NCBI GenBank assembly: GCA_014238425.1
Contig: JABABD010000019.1
Span: 61,271 to 125,270 of the forward strand
Reading direction: 5' to 3'
Length of the DNA stretch: 64,000 nt
DNA from: Flavobacteriaceae bacterium
GTDB taxonomy: Bacteria; Bacteroidota; Bacteroidia; Flavobacteriales; Flavobacteriaceae
The notes beneath the pieces were generated by a model. That model did not search any database. It was not told the DNA's origin and was given only the letters and a program-made list of their open reading frames with translations. Shown in pieces: positions 1 through 7,465 of the stretch; the stretch's first letter is position 1, and the number at the start of each line of letters is the position of its first letter. The translations under genes and the position numbers were made by a program.

Positions 1-711
1 GAAGAAATTGGACGTGGAGCTCATAAATTTGATGTTTCTGCATTCGGCGCAGATTGGGCATATACAATGGATGGTAGTCAAATTGGTGAATTAGAATATG
101 AAAATTTTAACGCTGCGGGTGCCAAGGTAAAAGTAAAGGGTAAAATTGTGCATCCTGGATATGCCAAAAACAAGATGGTAAATTCCATGTTAATTGCTAA
201 TGAATTTATTCAAGCGCTTCCAATACATGAAATCCCACAAGAAACAGAAGGTTATCAGGGGTTTTTTCATTTATACTCTATAAACGGAGAGGTAGAAGAA
301 ACTAATCTGCAATATATTATAAGAGACCATGATAAAGGTCATTTTCAAGCACGTAAAGACTTAATGCTTGGTATTGTCAAGGACATTAATAATAAATATG
401 GGAAAGAAGTCATCGACATAGAGATCAAGGATCAGTATTACAATATGAAAGAAAAGGTAGTGCCTGTCATGCATATTGTAGACATCGCAGAAGAAGCTAT
501 GAAAGCTTTAGATATTAGACCTCTCATTAAGGCTATTCGTGGCGGCACAGATGGGTCACAGCTCTCTTATATGGGATTGCCATGCCCAAACATATTTGCA
601 GGAGGACACAACTTCCATGGGCGTTATGAATATGTTCCTGTTGAAAGTATGATAAAAGCTACAGAAGTTATTTGTAAGATTGCCGAAATCACTCAAGAAA
701 GAGCGAAATAA
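1..711 (+). CDS. pepT: Peptidase T (tripeptide aminopeptidase), 5'-truncated
   Basis: The reading frame is open from base 1, so the gene starts outside the window; 236 codons of an enzyme that is usually about 410 residues are present. Peptidase T is a cytosolic di-zinc M20 enzyme that removes the N-terminal residue from tripeptides. The visible part opens with E-E-I-G-R-G, which matches the catalytic-glutamate segment of the family. It later has the dimerisation-domain sequence and the IRGGTDGS and [12 protein letters not shown] stretches; the latter carries a zinc-ligand histidine. The stop codon shares one base with the ATG of the next gene (TAATG), which suggests translational coupling. 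I am sure of the family; the N-terminal third cannot be judged. Confidence 0.93.
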   Translation, partial: EEIGRGAHKFDVSAFGADWAYTMDGSQIGELEYENFNAAGAKVKVKGKIVHPGYAKNKMVNSMLIANEFIQALPIHEIPQETEGYQGFFHLYSINGEVEETNLQYIIRDHDKGHFQARKDLMLGIVKDINNKYGKEVIDIEIKDQYYNMKEKVVPVMHIVDIAEEAMKALDIRPLIKAIRGGTDGSQLSYMGLPCPNIFAGGHNFHGRYEYVPVESMIKATEVICKIAEITQERAK

Positions 712-1214
712 TGCCTGATATCAGTAAGCAACTTCAAAAGAACAAACAAGTATTCCTTGGATTATTAAATAATCTTCAGCCTGAAATGGTACACTGGCGA
801 CAAACGGAAGGTAAATGGTCTTTACTAGAAATCATTTGCCATTTATATGATGAGGAACGTGAAGATTTTAAGTTTCGCATAAAATGGTTATTAGACAAAC
901 CAGGGGAAGTTCCACCTCCATTTAATCCATTGGATTGGGTTACAGAACGAAACTATAAGGAACAAGATTATAATGTAATACTTGATAAATTCATTAAAGA
1001 ACGTGAGGCATCCATAATTTGGTTGCAATCATTGGAAAATCCTAATTGGAACAATTCTTTTGAGCACCCTAAACTTGGCAATTTAACTGCGAAATATTTC
1101 CTTGATAATTGGTTGGCACATGATTATTTACATATGCGACAAATATTGAAATTAAAATTTGATTATCTTGAACATACATTTGGCAATAATCTTGACTACG
1201 CTGGAAAATGGTAG
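711..1214 (+). CDS. DinB-superfamily protein
   Basis: A 167-residue protein of the DinB/YfiT four-helix-bundle superfamily. Three histidines expected for metal binding are visible: His44 in the I-C-H-L-Y-D-E-E helix, and His137 and His141 in a late H-D-Y-L-H segment. Family members are metal-dependent thiol transferases or damage-induced proteins of unknown substrate; nothing here fixes the substrate. The ATG overlaps the pepT stop by one base, so the two are probably cotranscribed. A second, more BstA-like member of the superfamily lies at 19245-19790. The product assignment is fold-level only. Confidence 0.8.
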   Translation: MPDISKQLQKNKQVFLGLLNNLQPEMVHWRQTEGKWSLLEIICHLYDEEREDFKFRIKWLLDKPGEVPPPFNPLDWVTERNYKEQDYNVILDKFIKEREASIIWLQSLENPNWNNSFEHPKLGNLTAKYFLDNWLAHDYLHMRQILKLKFDYLEHTFGNNLDYAGKW

Positions 1215-1233
1215 CTAATTAATTGAATTTATC

Positions 1234-1839
1234 ATGGCAATGACAAAATACACATCGGTTGAAGAGTATATTGAATCTGGCTCAAAATGGACCAAGGAAT
1301 TGGAAGAGTTAAGACGTATTTTATTAAAAACTGAATTTGTAGAGACCCTGAAGTGGAGTATTCCTACTTATACTATCAACGGTAAAAATGTTGCAGGAAT
1401 AGCGGGTTTTAAGAATTATTTTGGAATTTGGTTCTTTAATGGTGTGTTCCTAAAAGATAAAGAACATGTTTTAGTGAATGCTCAAGAAGGCAAAACCAAA
1501 GCTATGCGTCAATGGCGTTTCAATTCAATTGATGATATTAATGAGTCATTAGTCCTAAAATATGCTAGAGAGGCCATCGAGAATCAAAAGTTAGGAAGAA
1601 AAATAAAGCCAGAAAGAACCAAGAAAGAGGCAGTTATTCCAGACGAGCTTCAAAAAGTTATTGATAAGGACACAAGCGTATTGCAAAGTTTCAAATCCTT
1701 ATCTCCGTATAAACAACGAGAATATGCTGAATACATTGAAACCGCTAAAAGAGAAGCGACTAAACAAATTCGTTTAGAAAAAATTGTTCCTATGATTTTG
1801 GATGGCATAGGACTAAATGACAAATACAAGAATTGTTAG
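1234..1839 (+). CDS. DUF1801/YdeI-family protein
   Basis: A 201-residue soluble protein with no signal peptide. The first ~115 residues look like the DUF1801 (YdhG-like) fold, with a conserved W-S-I-P-T-Y segment followed by aromatic-rich strands. The last ~60 residues (SPYKQREYAEYIETAKREAT) match the helical tail of the YdeI/OmpD-associated family. Members have been linked to iron handling or bacteriocin protection, but the biochemical function is not established. It starts 19 bases after the DinB gene and ends at a strong stem-loop, so it closes the pepT unit. Two in-frame ATGs (1234 and 1240) are possible starts. Confidence 0.75.
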   Translation: MAMTKYTSVEEYIESGSKWTKELEELRRILLKTEFVETLKWSIPTYTINGKNVAGIAGFKNYFGIWFFNGVFLKDKEHVLVNAQEGKTKAMRQWRFNSIDDINESLVLKYAREAIENQKLGRKIKPERTKKEAVIPDELQKVIDKDTSVLQSFKSLSPYKQREYAEYIETAKREATKQIRLEKIVPMILDGIGLNDKYKNC

Positions 1840-1850
1840 CCAGATACAAA

Positions 1851-1881
1851 AAAACTCCTAAAGAATACCTTTAGGAGTTTT
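1851..1881 (+). terminator. Bidirectional rho-independent terminator
   Basis: A perfect 13-bp stem (1851-1863 with 1869-1881) around a 5-base loop. It has A-runs on the left arm and T-runs on the right arm, so it can act on both strands. It lies between the convergent ends of the DUF1801/YdeI gene and yajC. Confidence 0.85.
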
Positions 1882-1900
1882 GCTTATTGTACAATAATCA

Positions 1901-2200
1901 TTATTTCTTAATTGCAGGAGGAGCGTTGAGTTTTTTACTCATTTCCATAGAAATGGCCGAACGATCAAATTTAATCTTTCCAGACATCGTTTCTAGCACA
2001 CAACTCTTATCCTTATCATTGAGTTCGACAATTTTAGCATGCATACCACTCTTGGTAATTACCTTATCGCCTCGCTTTAACTCACTACCAAATTTCTTCT
2101 CTTGTTTCGCCCGTTTCATTTGAGGTGCAATCATAAAAAAATACACGACTAAAAACATTAATATAAATGGCAAAAAAGCGCCAATTCCTCCTTCTCCCAT
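1901..2200 (-). CDS. yajC: Preprotein translocase subunit YajC
   Basis: A 99-residue protein with one N-terminal membrane span (about residues 8-27) followed by a basic segment (P-Q-M-K-R-A-K-Q-E-K-K) and a small cytosolic domain. The L-K-R-G-D-K-V-I-T-K-S-G-M motif is diagnostic of YajC. YajC associates with SecDF-YidC at the inner membrane. It is the last gene of a minus-strand unit nusB - DUF1573 gene - yajC, starting 8 bases after the lipoprotein stop. This order is common in Bacteroidota. The product is confident; its quantitative role in secretion is modest in other bacteria. Confidence 0.93.
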   Translation of the reverse strand: MGEGGIGAFLPFILMFLVVYFFMIAPQMKRAKQEKKFGSELKRGDKVITKSGMHAKIVELNDKDKSCVLETMSGKIKFDRSAISMEMSKKLNAPPAIKK

Positions 2201-2208
2201 GTTATGAA

Positions 2209-2751
2209 TTAATTGTGATTATGGCCTTCATGACCTGGTTGAGTACTTGTTTTACCACTTACAGCTTGCACTGGAGTTTGAGTCGCAGCAGCAGCTTTAG
2301 GTGCATTCGGATTGTTCACATTTGCTTTGATACGAACAGGTTCAGTGCCTTTTTCTGTATTGGCAATTACTTTAATGGTCTTTGAAACAATACCGTTTCC
2401 TTTACCATTGAATTTCACAGTGAATGAACTAGATTCTCCAGATGCAAGAGGTAATCTTGACCAATTTGATGGTACTGTACAACCACAAGTACTCTCAATA
2501 TTTGTAACAACTAATGGTGCCGTACCAACATTTTTGTACGTAAAAGTCGTTTCAACTGGCTGCCCATCCTCAATGGTTCCAAAATCATGTTCTACCTTAT
2601 CAAACTCAATTACTGGCAACTTTCCAGAATTAGCATCACGTTCTGCGGCTTGAGCTACATTTTCTTCTTTTATCTTACTAGATGCATTTTCTTTACACGA
2701 GGTAAATACAACTAGAGAAAGTGCACAAACACTTAAAATCATTTTTTTCAT
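2209..2751 (-). CDS. DUF1573 lipoprotein
   Basis: A 180-residue lipoprotein when read from the ATG at 2751; an in-frame TTG nine bases upstream is less likely. The signal peptide ends in a V-F-T-S-C lipobox with lipidated Cys19. Residues ~45-145 form a DUF1573 immunoglobulin-like domain with the usual F-D-x-V-E-H-D-F-G-T-I opening and a later T-C-G-C-T-V-P strand. The tail is Ala/Thr/Pro/Gln-rich and ends G-H-E-G-H-N-H-N, a possible metal-binding or simply flexible end. DUF1573 proteins are abundant in Bacteroidota envelopes but have no known biochemical function. A TAnnTTTG element in the nusB-DUF1573 gap suggests it also has its own promoter. Confidence 0.88.
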   Translation of the reverse strand: MKKMILSVCALSLVVFTSCKENASSKIKEENVAQAAERDANSGKLPVIEFDKVEHDFGTIEDGQPVETTFTYKNVGTAPLVVTNIESTCGCTVPSNWSRLPLASGESSSFTVKFNGKGNGIVSKTIKVIANTEKGTEPVRIKANVNNPNAPKAAAATQTPVQAVSGKTSTQPGHEGHNHN

Positions 2752-2777
2752 AATATTCAATTTTAATTTGCTATTGG

Positions 2778-2785
2778 CAAAAATA
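2778..2785 (-). promoter_or_regulatory. Bacteroidota -7 promoter element (TATTTTTG)
   Basis: On the minus strand this reads TATTTTTG, a perfect TAnnTTTG. It lies 27 bases before the ATG of the DUF1573 gene and just after the nusB stop, so it would drive DUF1573-yajC independently of nusB. I see no convincing -33 TTTG, so it remains a motif call. Confidence 0.4.
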
Positions 2786-2799
2786 CTAATAATTTTAAT

Positions 2800-3744
2800 T
2801 TACATCAATCCTCTGCCAGTTTTATTCAATTTACCATCAACTTTGTATTCTCCCACTAATTTATCTAATATTCCATTAATAAAGACGCTACTTTTTGGTG
2901 TGGAATATTCTTTAGCAATCTCTAAATATTCATTAATCGTCACTTTTACAGGAATTGACGGAAATTTTTGAAACTCACAAATAGCCATTTTTAATAGAAC
3001 CGCATCTAATGATGCAATACGTTCACTATCCCAATTAGTCGTTTTTTGCGCTATTTCTTCAGAAAATGCAATTGAATTAAGTGCTGTTTTTGTAAATAGT
3101 TCAATACCAAAAGTCATATCTTCTTCATCTTTGTACAATGGTGGTAAGAAATGAGTATCTGATAAGTTTGCCTTTGTTTTTCTAAGTAATTTTAAAATGG
3201 ACGTATTAACCAATGGCAAATCATCCAACCAAGTGAGTTTTTTATCTTCTATATATTCGTACAACTTATCGTTAGGTGCAATGACATTTTTAAAAAGTGA
3301 CACAACAAAATCTAGATCTTCTTTGAAAGATGTAGAACTTTGATTCATGTATTGTTGGTATTCATCACTTTTCAGCATGTCCTTAAAAAGAATGTCGATA
3401 TATTCGTCATCTACCTCCCAATGTGTCAATTTCTTGCTCTTTAATTCCTCAATCAAAGGAGTATTACCTCTAAGGGATAATAACACTTGATTTTCTAAAA
3501 ACTTTTTATTGGGATCTTTTTCTTCCTTTGTTGCAAGATGTTTTTGTTGCGATTTATTAACGTAATCTTCTGTTTTTTTATGTAACTCAGGAAGTATTGC
3601 TATCATCAACAGGTACAAATCATACATACTATCTATGCTATACTTCAAGAATTTAGTACTAGATTTCAAGTCGTCTCCTTCATCTCCATTAAAACTAAAA
3701 AGTGATTGCATCACCTTTACACGAATATGTCTTCTGTTAAGCAT
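2800..3744 (-). CDS. nusB: Transcription antitermination factor NusB, long form
   Basis: NusB binds boxA RNA together with NusE/S10 and promotes antitermination, chiefly in rRNA operons. At 314 residues this is more than twice the length of E. coli NusB (about 139). The first helix (residues 3-17, R-R-H-I-R-V-K-V-M-Q-S-L-F) and the C-terminal core (about 210-300, with T-I-N-E-Y-L-E-I-A-K and V-F-I-N-G-I-L-D-K-L) both match NusB. The ~170 residues between them are a charged helical insertion. Long NusB proteins are usual in Bacteroidota, so this is a lineage trait and not a fusion artefact. The Arg/Gly/Leu-rich end (N-K-T-G-R-G-L-M) is short and disordered. Confidence 0.88.
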   Translation of the reverse strand: MLNRRHIRVKVMQSLFSFNGDEGDDLKSSTKFLKYSIDSMYDLYLLMIAILPELHKKTEDYVNKSQQKHLATKEEKDPNKKFLENQVLLSLRGNTPLIEELKSKKLTHWEVDDEYIDILFKDMLKSDEYQQYMNQSSTSFKEDLDFVVSLFKNVIAPNDKLYEYIEDKKLTWLDDLPLVNTSILKLLRKTKANLSDTHFLPPLYKDEEDMTFGIELFTKTALNSIAFSEEIAQKTTNWDSERIASLDAVLLKMAICEFQKFPSIPVKVTINEYLEIAKEYSTPKSSVFINGILDKLVGEYKVDGKLNKTGRGLM

Positions 3745-3769
3745 ATTTACAAAGAACTTTTAAATGAAT

Positions 3770-3800
3770 AACGCGAAAACTCATATTCAGTTTTCGCGTT
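3770..3800 (-). terminator. Strong stem-loop between the dehydrogenase gene and nusB
   Basis: A perfect 12-bp stem (3770-3781 with 3789-3800) and 7-base loop. It is placed to end the dehydrogenase transcript, but the minus-strand sequence after it (TATTCATTT) is a poor U-tract. A TATTTTTG element sits immediately upstream on the minus strand (3802-3809), so it could instead be the 5' stem-loop of the nusB mRNA. Confidence 0.6.
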
Positions 3801-3828
3801 ACAAAAATAGTATTATTTAGGTAGTAAT

Positions 3829-4932
3829 CTACTTAGTGTTTTCTTTTTTTCGATCAGCAATTCTTGTTCTCGCAATATTCAACGCAGATTCATTTGACGT
3901 GATATTATTTGCTTTAGAATTCTCAAGAATCTCTATCGTAGTATTAAAAATGTTTTCTGTTTTACGTATTATTTCTTGCTTACCATAACCTTCTAATTCA
4001 GCATAAACATTAATGATACCTCCAGCATTAATAAGAAAGTCGGGCGCATATGTGATACCTCGCTCTTGAAGTATCTTTCCATGAATGTTTTCATTAGCTA
4101 ATTGATTATTAGCCGCACCAGCTATTACTTTGGCTTTAATATTATAAACGGTATCATCATTAATAGTAGCTCCTAATGCACAGGGTGCGTAGACATCTAC
4201 TTGCTCAGAATACAAACTATTTCCTTGGTATATAGTAGCTCCATATTTTTTAGACACATCATATAGACGTTCTGGATTGATATCATCAATTATAACTTGA
4301 GCTCCTTCATCTGTTAAATGTTCTACAAGTGATTCTCCAACATGACCTATCCCTTGAACAAGAACCTTTCTATCTTCCATATCATCACTTCCAAATTGGA
4401 ATTTGCAAGCCGCTTTCATTCCCATATAAACACCATAAGCTGTTATGGGTGATGGATTTCCTGCTCCTCCTTGAGACTCAGACATACCTGTAACATAAGG
4501 GGTCACCGTTCTTATCAAATCCATATCCGAAGTTTCCATACCTACATCTTCAGCCGTGATATACTTTCCACTCAAAGAATGTACGAACTCTCCAAACTTT
4601 TTCATGAGTTCTGGCGTTTTCTGAGTTCTTGCATCTCCAATGATTACAGCCTTACCACCTCCAAGGTTCAATCCTGTAATGGCTGCCTTAAAGGTCATAC
4701 CTCGAGACAAACGAAGCGCATCATTTAGAGCCTCCCATTCGTTCTTGTAAGACCACATTCTAGTACCTCCTAGAGCAGGTCCTAAAATGGTGTTATGTAT
4801 TCCTATTATTGCTTTTAATCCTGTATCTTTGTCGTTGCAAAAAACAACTTGTTCATGCTCATCAAAAGATAACTGTCCAAAGACAGGGTTTACTTTATGA
4901 AGATCGTTAGAATTAATGATATCTGAAATCAT
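3829..4932 (-). CDS. Leucine dehydrogenase-type Glu/Leu/Phe/Val dehydrogenase
   Basis: A 367-residue amino acid dehydrogenase, the length typical of leucine dehydrogenases (about 365) and shorter than glutamate dehydrogenases (about 450). The N-terminal catalytic domain carries G-P-A-L-G-G-T-R-M-W and the glycine-rich G-L-N-L-G-G-G-K-A-V segment with the catalytic lysine. The C-terminal half has the dinucleotide-binding G-I-G-H-V-G-E-S-L. It would reversibly deaminate branched-chain amino acids to 2-oxo acids with NAD. It is transcribed alone and divergently from the ABC exporter. Substrate preference (Leu, Val or Phe) cannot be set from sequence, though the motifs favour Leu. Confidence 0.88.
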   Translation of the reverse strand: MISDIINSNDLHKVNPVFGQLSFDEHEQVVFCNDKDTGLKAIIGIHNTILGPALGGTRMWSYKNEWEALNDALRLSRGMTFKAAITGLNLGGGKAVIIGDARTQKTPELMKKFGEFVHSLSGKYITAEDVGMETSDMDLIRTVTPYVTGMSESQGGAGNPSPITAYGVYMGMKAACKFQFGSDDMEDRKVLVQGIGHVGESLVEHLTDEGAQVIIDDINPERLYDVSKKYGATIYQGNSLYSEQVDVYAPCALGATINDDTVYNIKAKVIAGAANNQLANENIHGKILQERGITYAPDFLINAGGIINVYAELEGYGKQEIIRKTENIFNTTIEILENSKANNITSNESALNIARTRIADRKKENTK

Positions 4933-5075
4933 CTATAAATTATTTAGGGTTTATCTGATTTTAAAGAAACCTTAAAAACAGCGTGTAAAAATAGCTTAAT
5001 GATAGAGATTTTACAAAATAATTGGTGTTAAAATATGAATATCGCAATACCTAACTTAATCCAAGCCTACTGTTA

Positions 5076-6839
5076 ATGAAAGAATTACAGCATCTAAACA
5101 AATACTTTTACAAATACAGGTTTCGCTTACTGTTAGGCATAGCAATCACTATAATTGCGCGTATTTTCTCTCTTTTTACACCTAGATTCATCAGAGAATC
5201 GATTAATGTTGTTGACGATTATAGAAAAGGCATCATAACCGATATTGCTATTGTTAAATCAGAACTCTTAACAAATATTCTTTGGATTATAGGAGCGGCT
5301 CTTATTGCTGGTATTTTTACTTTTTTGATGCGTCAAACGATTATCAATGTTTCTCGTTATATCGAGTTTGACTTAAAGAATGAAGTCTATAAACAATACC
5401 AACGTTTATCTTTGAATTTCTATAAGAAAAACAGAACTGGAGATTTGATGAATAGAATTACAGAAGATGTGAGTGCTGTAAGGATGTATTCGGGACCCGC
5501 CATTATGTATACAATAAATACTATTACGCTTTTCGTTATTGCGCTCATATATATGTTTCAACAGGCTCCAAAATTAACTTTATATACCATTCTTCCGCTT
5601 CCTATATTATCTATTGCCATTTATAAACTCAGTAAAGAAATTCATAAACGAAGTACTATTGTCCAGGAGTATCTTTCAAAATTGTCCACTTTCACGCAAG
5701 AATCATTCAGTGGCGTTTCTGTAATCAAGGCTTACGGAATTGAATCGCAAATCAACTCAGATTTTAACGACTTATCATCAGGTAGTCGTCAAAAACAATT
5801 GGATTTGGTTAAAGTGAGGGCATTCTTCTTCCCAATGATGATTTTGCTTATTGGCGCTAGTAATCTTTTGGTAATATATATTGGTGGAAGACAATACATG
5901 TCTGGAGAAATAGCGCTTGGCACTTTAACTGAGTTTATTATTTATGTAAATATGCTCACCTGGCCCGTCGCAACTATTGGCTGGGTAACCTCTTTGGTAC
6001 AACAAGCAGAAGCCTCCCAAAAACGCATCAACGAATTCTTAAAAGTGCAGCCTGAGATTCAGAATAATTCGAAAAAATCAAGCAATGTTGTTGGTGACAT
6101 TGCATTCAATAGTGTGCATTTTACCTATGACGACACTAACATAAAAGCAATAGATGGCATTAGTTTTAAAATTAATTACGGAGAAACTCTGGCTATCATT
6201 GGAAAGACGGGATCAGGAAAATCAACGATTCTAGATTTAATTGGAAGACTCTATGATGCTGATGAAGGTAGTATAACCATTTCCGACAAACCAATTGAAA
6301 GCCTTAATCTTTTAGACCTGAGAGAAAGTATTGGATATGTCCCTCAGGATGCTTTTTTATTCTCTGACACAATCAAGAACAATATTAAGTTTGGCAAAGA
6401 AAATGCGACAGATAATGAAGTCATTCTAGCAGCAAAAAATGCAGCTGTTCATGGTAATATCAAAAAATTCGCAAAAGGTTACGACACAATTCTAGGAGAG
6501 CGCGGTATCACACTATCGGGTGGACAAAAACAACGTGTTTCTATTGCTAGAGCCATCATTAAAAAACCTCACATTTTATTATTTGACGACTGCCTGTCTG
6601 CCGTCGATACTGAAACTGAAGAAAAAATATTAAAGAATCTAGCAAAAGTATCTTCTGGTAAGACCACTATTATTGTAAGTCATAGAGTTTCGTCAGCTAA
6701 AAATGCCAATTCTATTATTGTATTAGATAGTGGTAAAATCATTCAAGAAGGAGCCCACGAAGATCTTATTAATACAGAAGGTTATTATAAAGAATTATAT
6801 TTAAAACAATTAAGTGAAAGTTCTGATAACCCCCTTTAA
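5076..6839 (+). CDS. ABC exporter half-transporter (permease-ATPase fusion)
   Basis: A 587-residue type IV (type I exporter) ABC half-transporter. Residues ~1-315 hold about six membrane spans, and ~330-580 hold the ATPase. Visible motifs are Walker A G-K-T-G-S-G-K-S-T, the Q-loop in Y-V-P-Q-D-A-F, signature L-S-G-G-Q-K-Q-R, Walker B I-L-L-F-D-D and H-loop S-H-R-V. The residue after Walker B is Asp where most ABC proteins have the catalytic Glu (D-D-C-L-S-A-V-D). The same D-D-x-L-S-A-V-D form occurs in MdlA/YheI-type subunits. Substrate is unknown: lipid, peptide or drug are all possible. It is monocistronic and faces away from the dehydrogenase gene. Confidence 0.88.
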   Translation: MKELQHLNKYFYKYRFRLLLGIAITIIARIFSLFTPRFIRESINVVDDYRKGIITDIAIVKSELLTNILWIIGAALIAGIFTFLMRQTIINVSRYIEFDLKNEVYKQYQRLSLNFYKKNRTGDLMNRITEDVSAVRMYSGPAIMYTINTITLFVIALIYMFQQAPKLTLYTILPLPILSIAIYKLSKEIHKRSTIVQEYLSKLSTFTQESFSGVSVIKAYGIESQINSDFNDLSSGSRQKQLDLVKVRAFFFPMMILLIGASNLLVIYIGGRQYMSGEIALGTLTEFIIYVNMLTWPVATIGWVTSLVQQAEASQKRINEFLKVQPEIQNNSKKSSNVVGDIAFNSVHFTYDDTNIKAIDGISFKINYGETLAIIGKTGSGKSTILDLIGRLYDADEGSITISDKPIESLNLLDLRESIGYVPQDAFLFSDTIKNNIKFGKENATDNEVILAAKNAAVHGNIKKFAKGYDTILGERGITLSGGQKQRVSIARAIIKKPHILLFDDCLSAVDTETEEKILKNLAKVSSGKTTIIVSHRVSSAKNANSIIVLDSGKIIQEGAHEDLINTEGYYKELYLKQLSESSDNPL

Positions 6840-6989
6840 TTGCATTTAATTCAACAATCAATCCTGTTTTATCAAGTCCGTTGAAGAATTTTTAATAAAG
6901 CTCACGATAAAAAGAAATATCATAATTTTTTGTTTATATCCTTTTTTTTTAGATTTTTGAATCACTTAAACAAATCAAAAACTAGAATT

Positions 6990-7376
6990 ATGAGTAATCA
7001 TAACATGATGGAGCAAGAAGAGATTTTTTCGAAAGTATTGCGAGCAGGAAGAAGAACCTATTTCTTTGACGTAAGAGCTACCAAAGCTGAAGATTATTAC
7101 TTGACGATTACAGAAAGTAAGAAGTTTACGAATGATGATGGATCTTTTCATTATAAAAAACACAAAATTTATCTCTACAAAGAAGATTTTGCTGAGTTTA
7201 GAGAAATACTCATAGAAATGACTGACTTCATTATCAATGAAAAAGGAGATGAAGTTATTAGCGAACGTCATCAAAAAGATTTCAAGAAAGAATACGACAC
7301 TGAAGCCAGTGCTCCTGCAGACAGTGGAGATAGTTCAACTGAAAGCTTCACAGATGTCGATTTTGACGATATATAG
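6990..7376 (+). CDS. DUF3276 / PUR-family nucleic-acid-binding protein
   Basis: A 128-residue protein when begun at the ATG at 6990. The frame is open 20 codons further upstream, but that stretch is hydrophobic leader-like DNA and a poor match to the family start. The core E-I-F-S-K-V-L-R-A-G-R-R-T-Y-F-F-D-V-R is typical of DUF3276, the bacterial PUR-alpha-like domain that binds single-stranded nucleic acid. The last ~35 residues are acidic and Ser-rich, ending D-V-D-F-D-D-I. Cellular role in Bacteroidota is undefined. It is monocistronic, with a clear terminator 25 bases downstream. Confidence 0.82.
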   Translation: MSNHNMMEQEEIFSKVLRAGRRTYFFDVRATKAEDYYLTITESKKFTNDDGSFHYKKHKIYLYKEDFAEFREILIEMTDFIINEKGDEVISERHQKDFKKEYDTEASAPADSGDSSTESFTDVDFDDI

Positions 7377-7402
7377 ATACAACAAATCTTAAATATTATA
7401 TA

Positions 7403-7432
7403 ACCGCTGCTTTATCGTAGCGGTTTTTTTTA
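7403..7432 (+). terminator. Rho-independent terminator after the DUF3276 gene
   Basis: A 7-bp stem AACCGCT/AGCGGTT (7403-7409 with 7420-7426) and 10-base loop, followed by a run of T. Confidence 0.85.
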
Positions 7433-7465
7433 TCTTTAGCCTAATCAATTAATCCAACCTCACAA

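Noticed and set aside
1234..1839. Bacteriocin-immunity function for the DUF1801/YdeI protein
   Set aside because: The name comes from distant homologues; no bacteriocin gene or immunity context is nearby.
6930..6989. Upstream extension of the DUF3276 gene
   Set aside because: The frame is open, but the 20 extra residues are Phe-rich AT-rich leader sequence, and the ATG at 6990 fits the family start.
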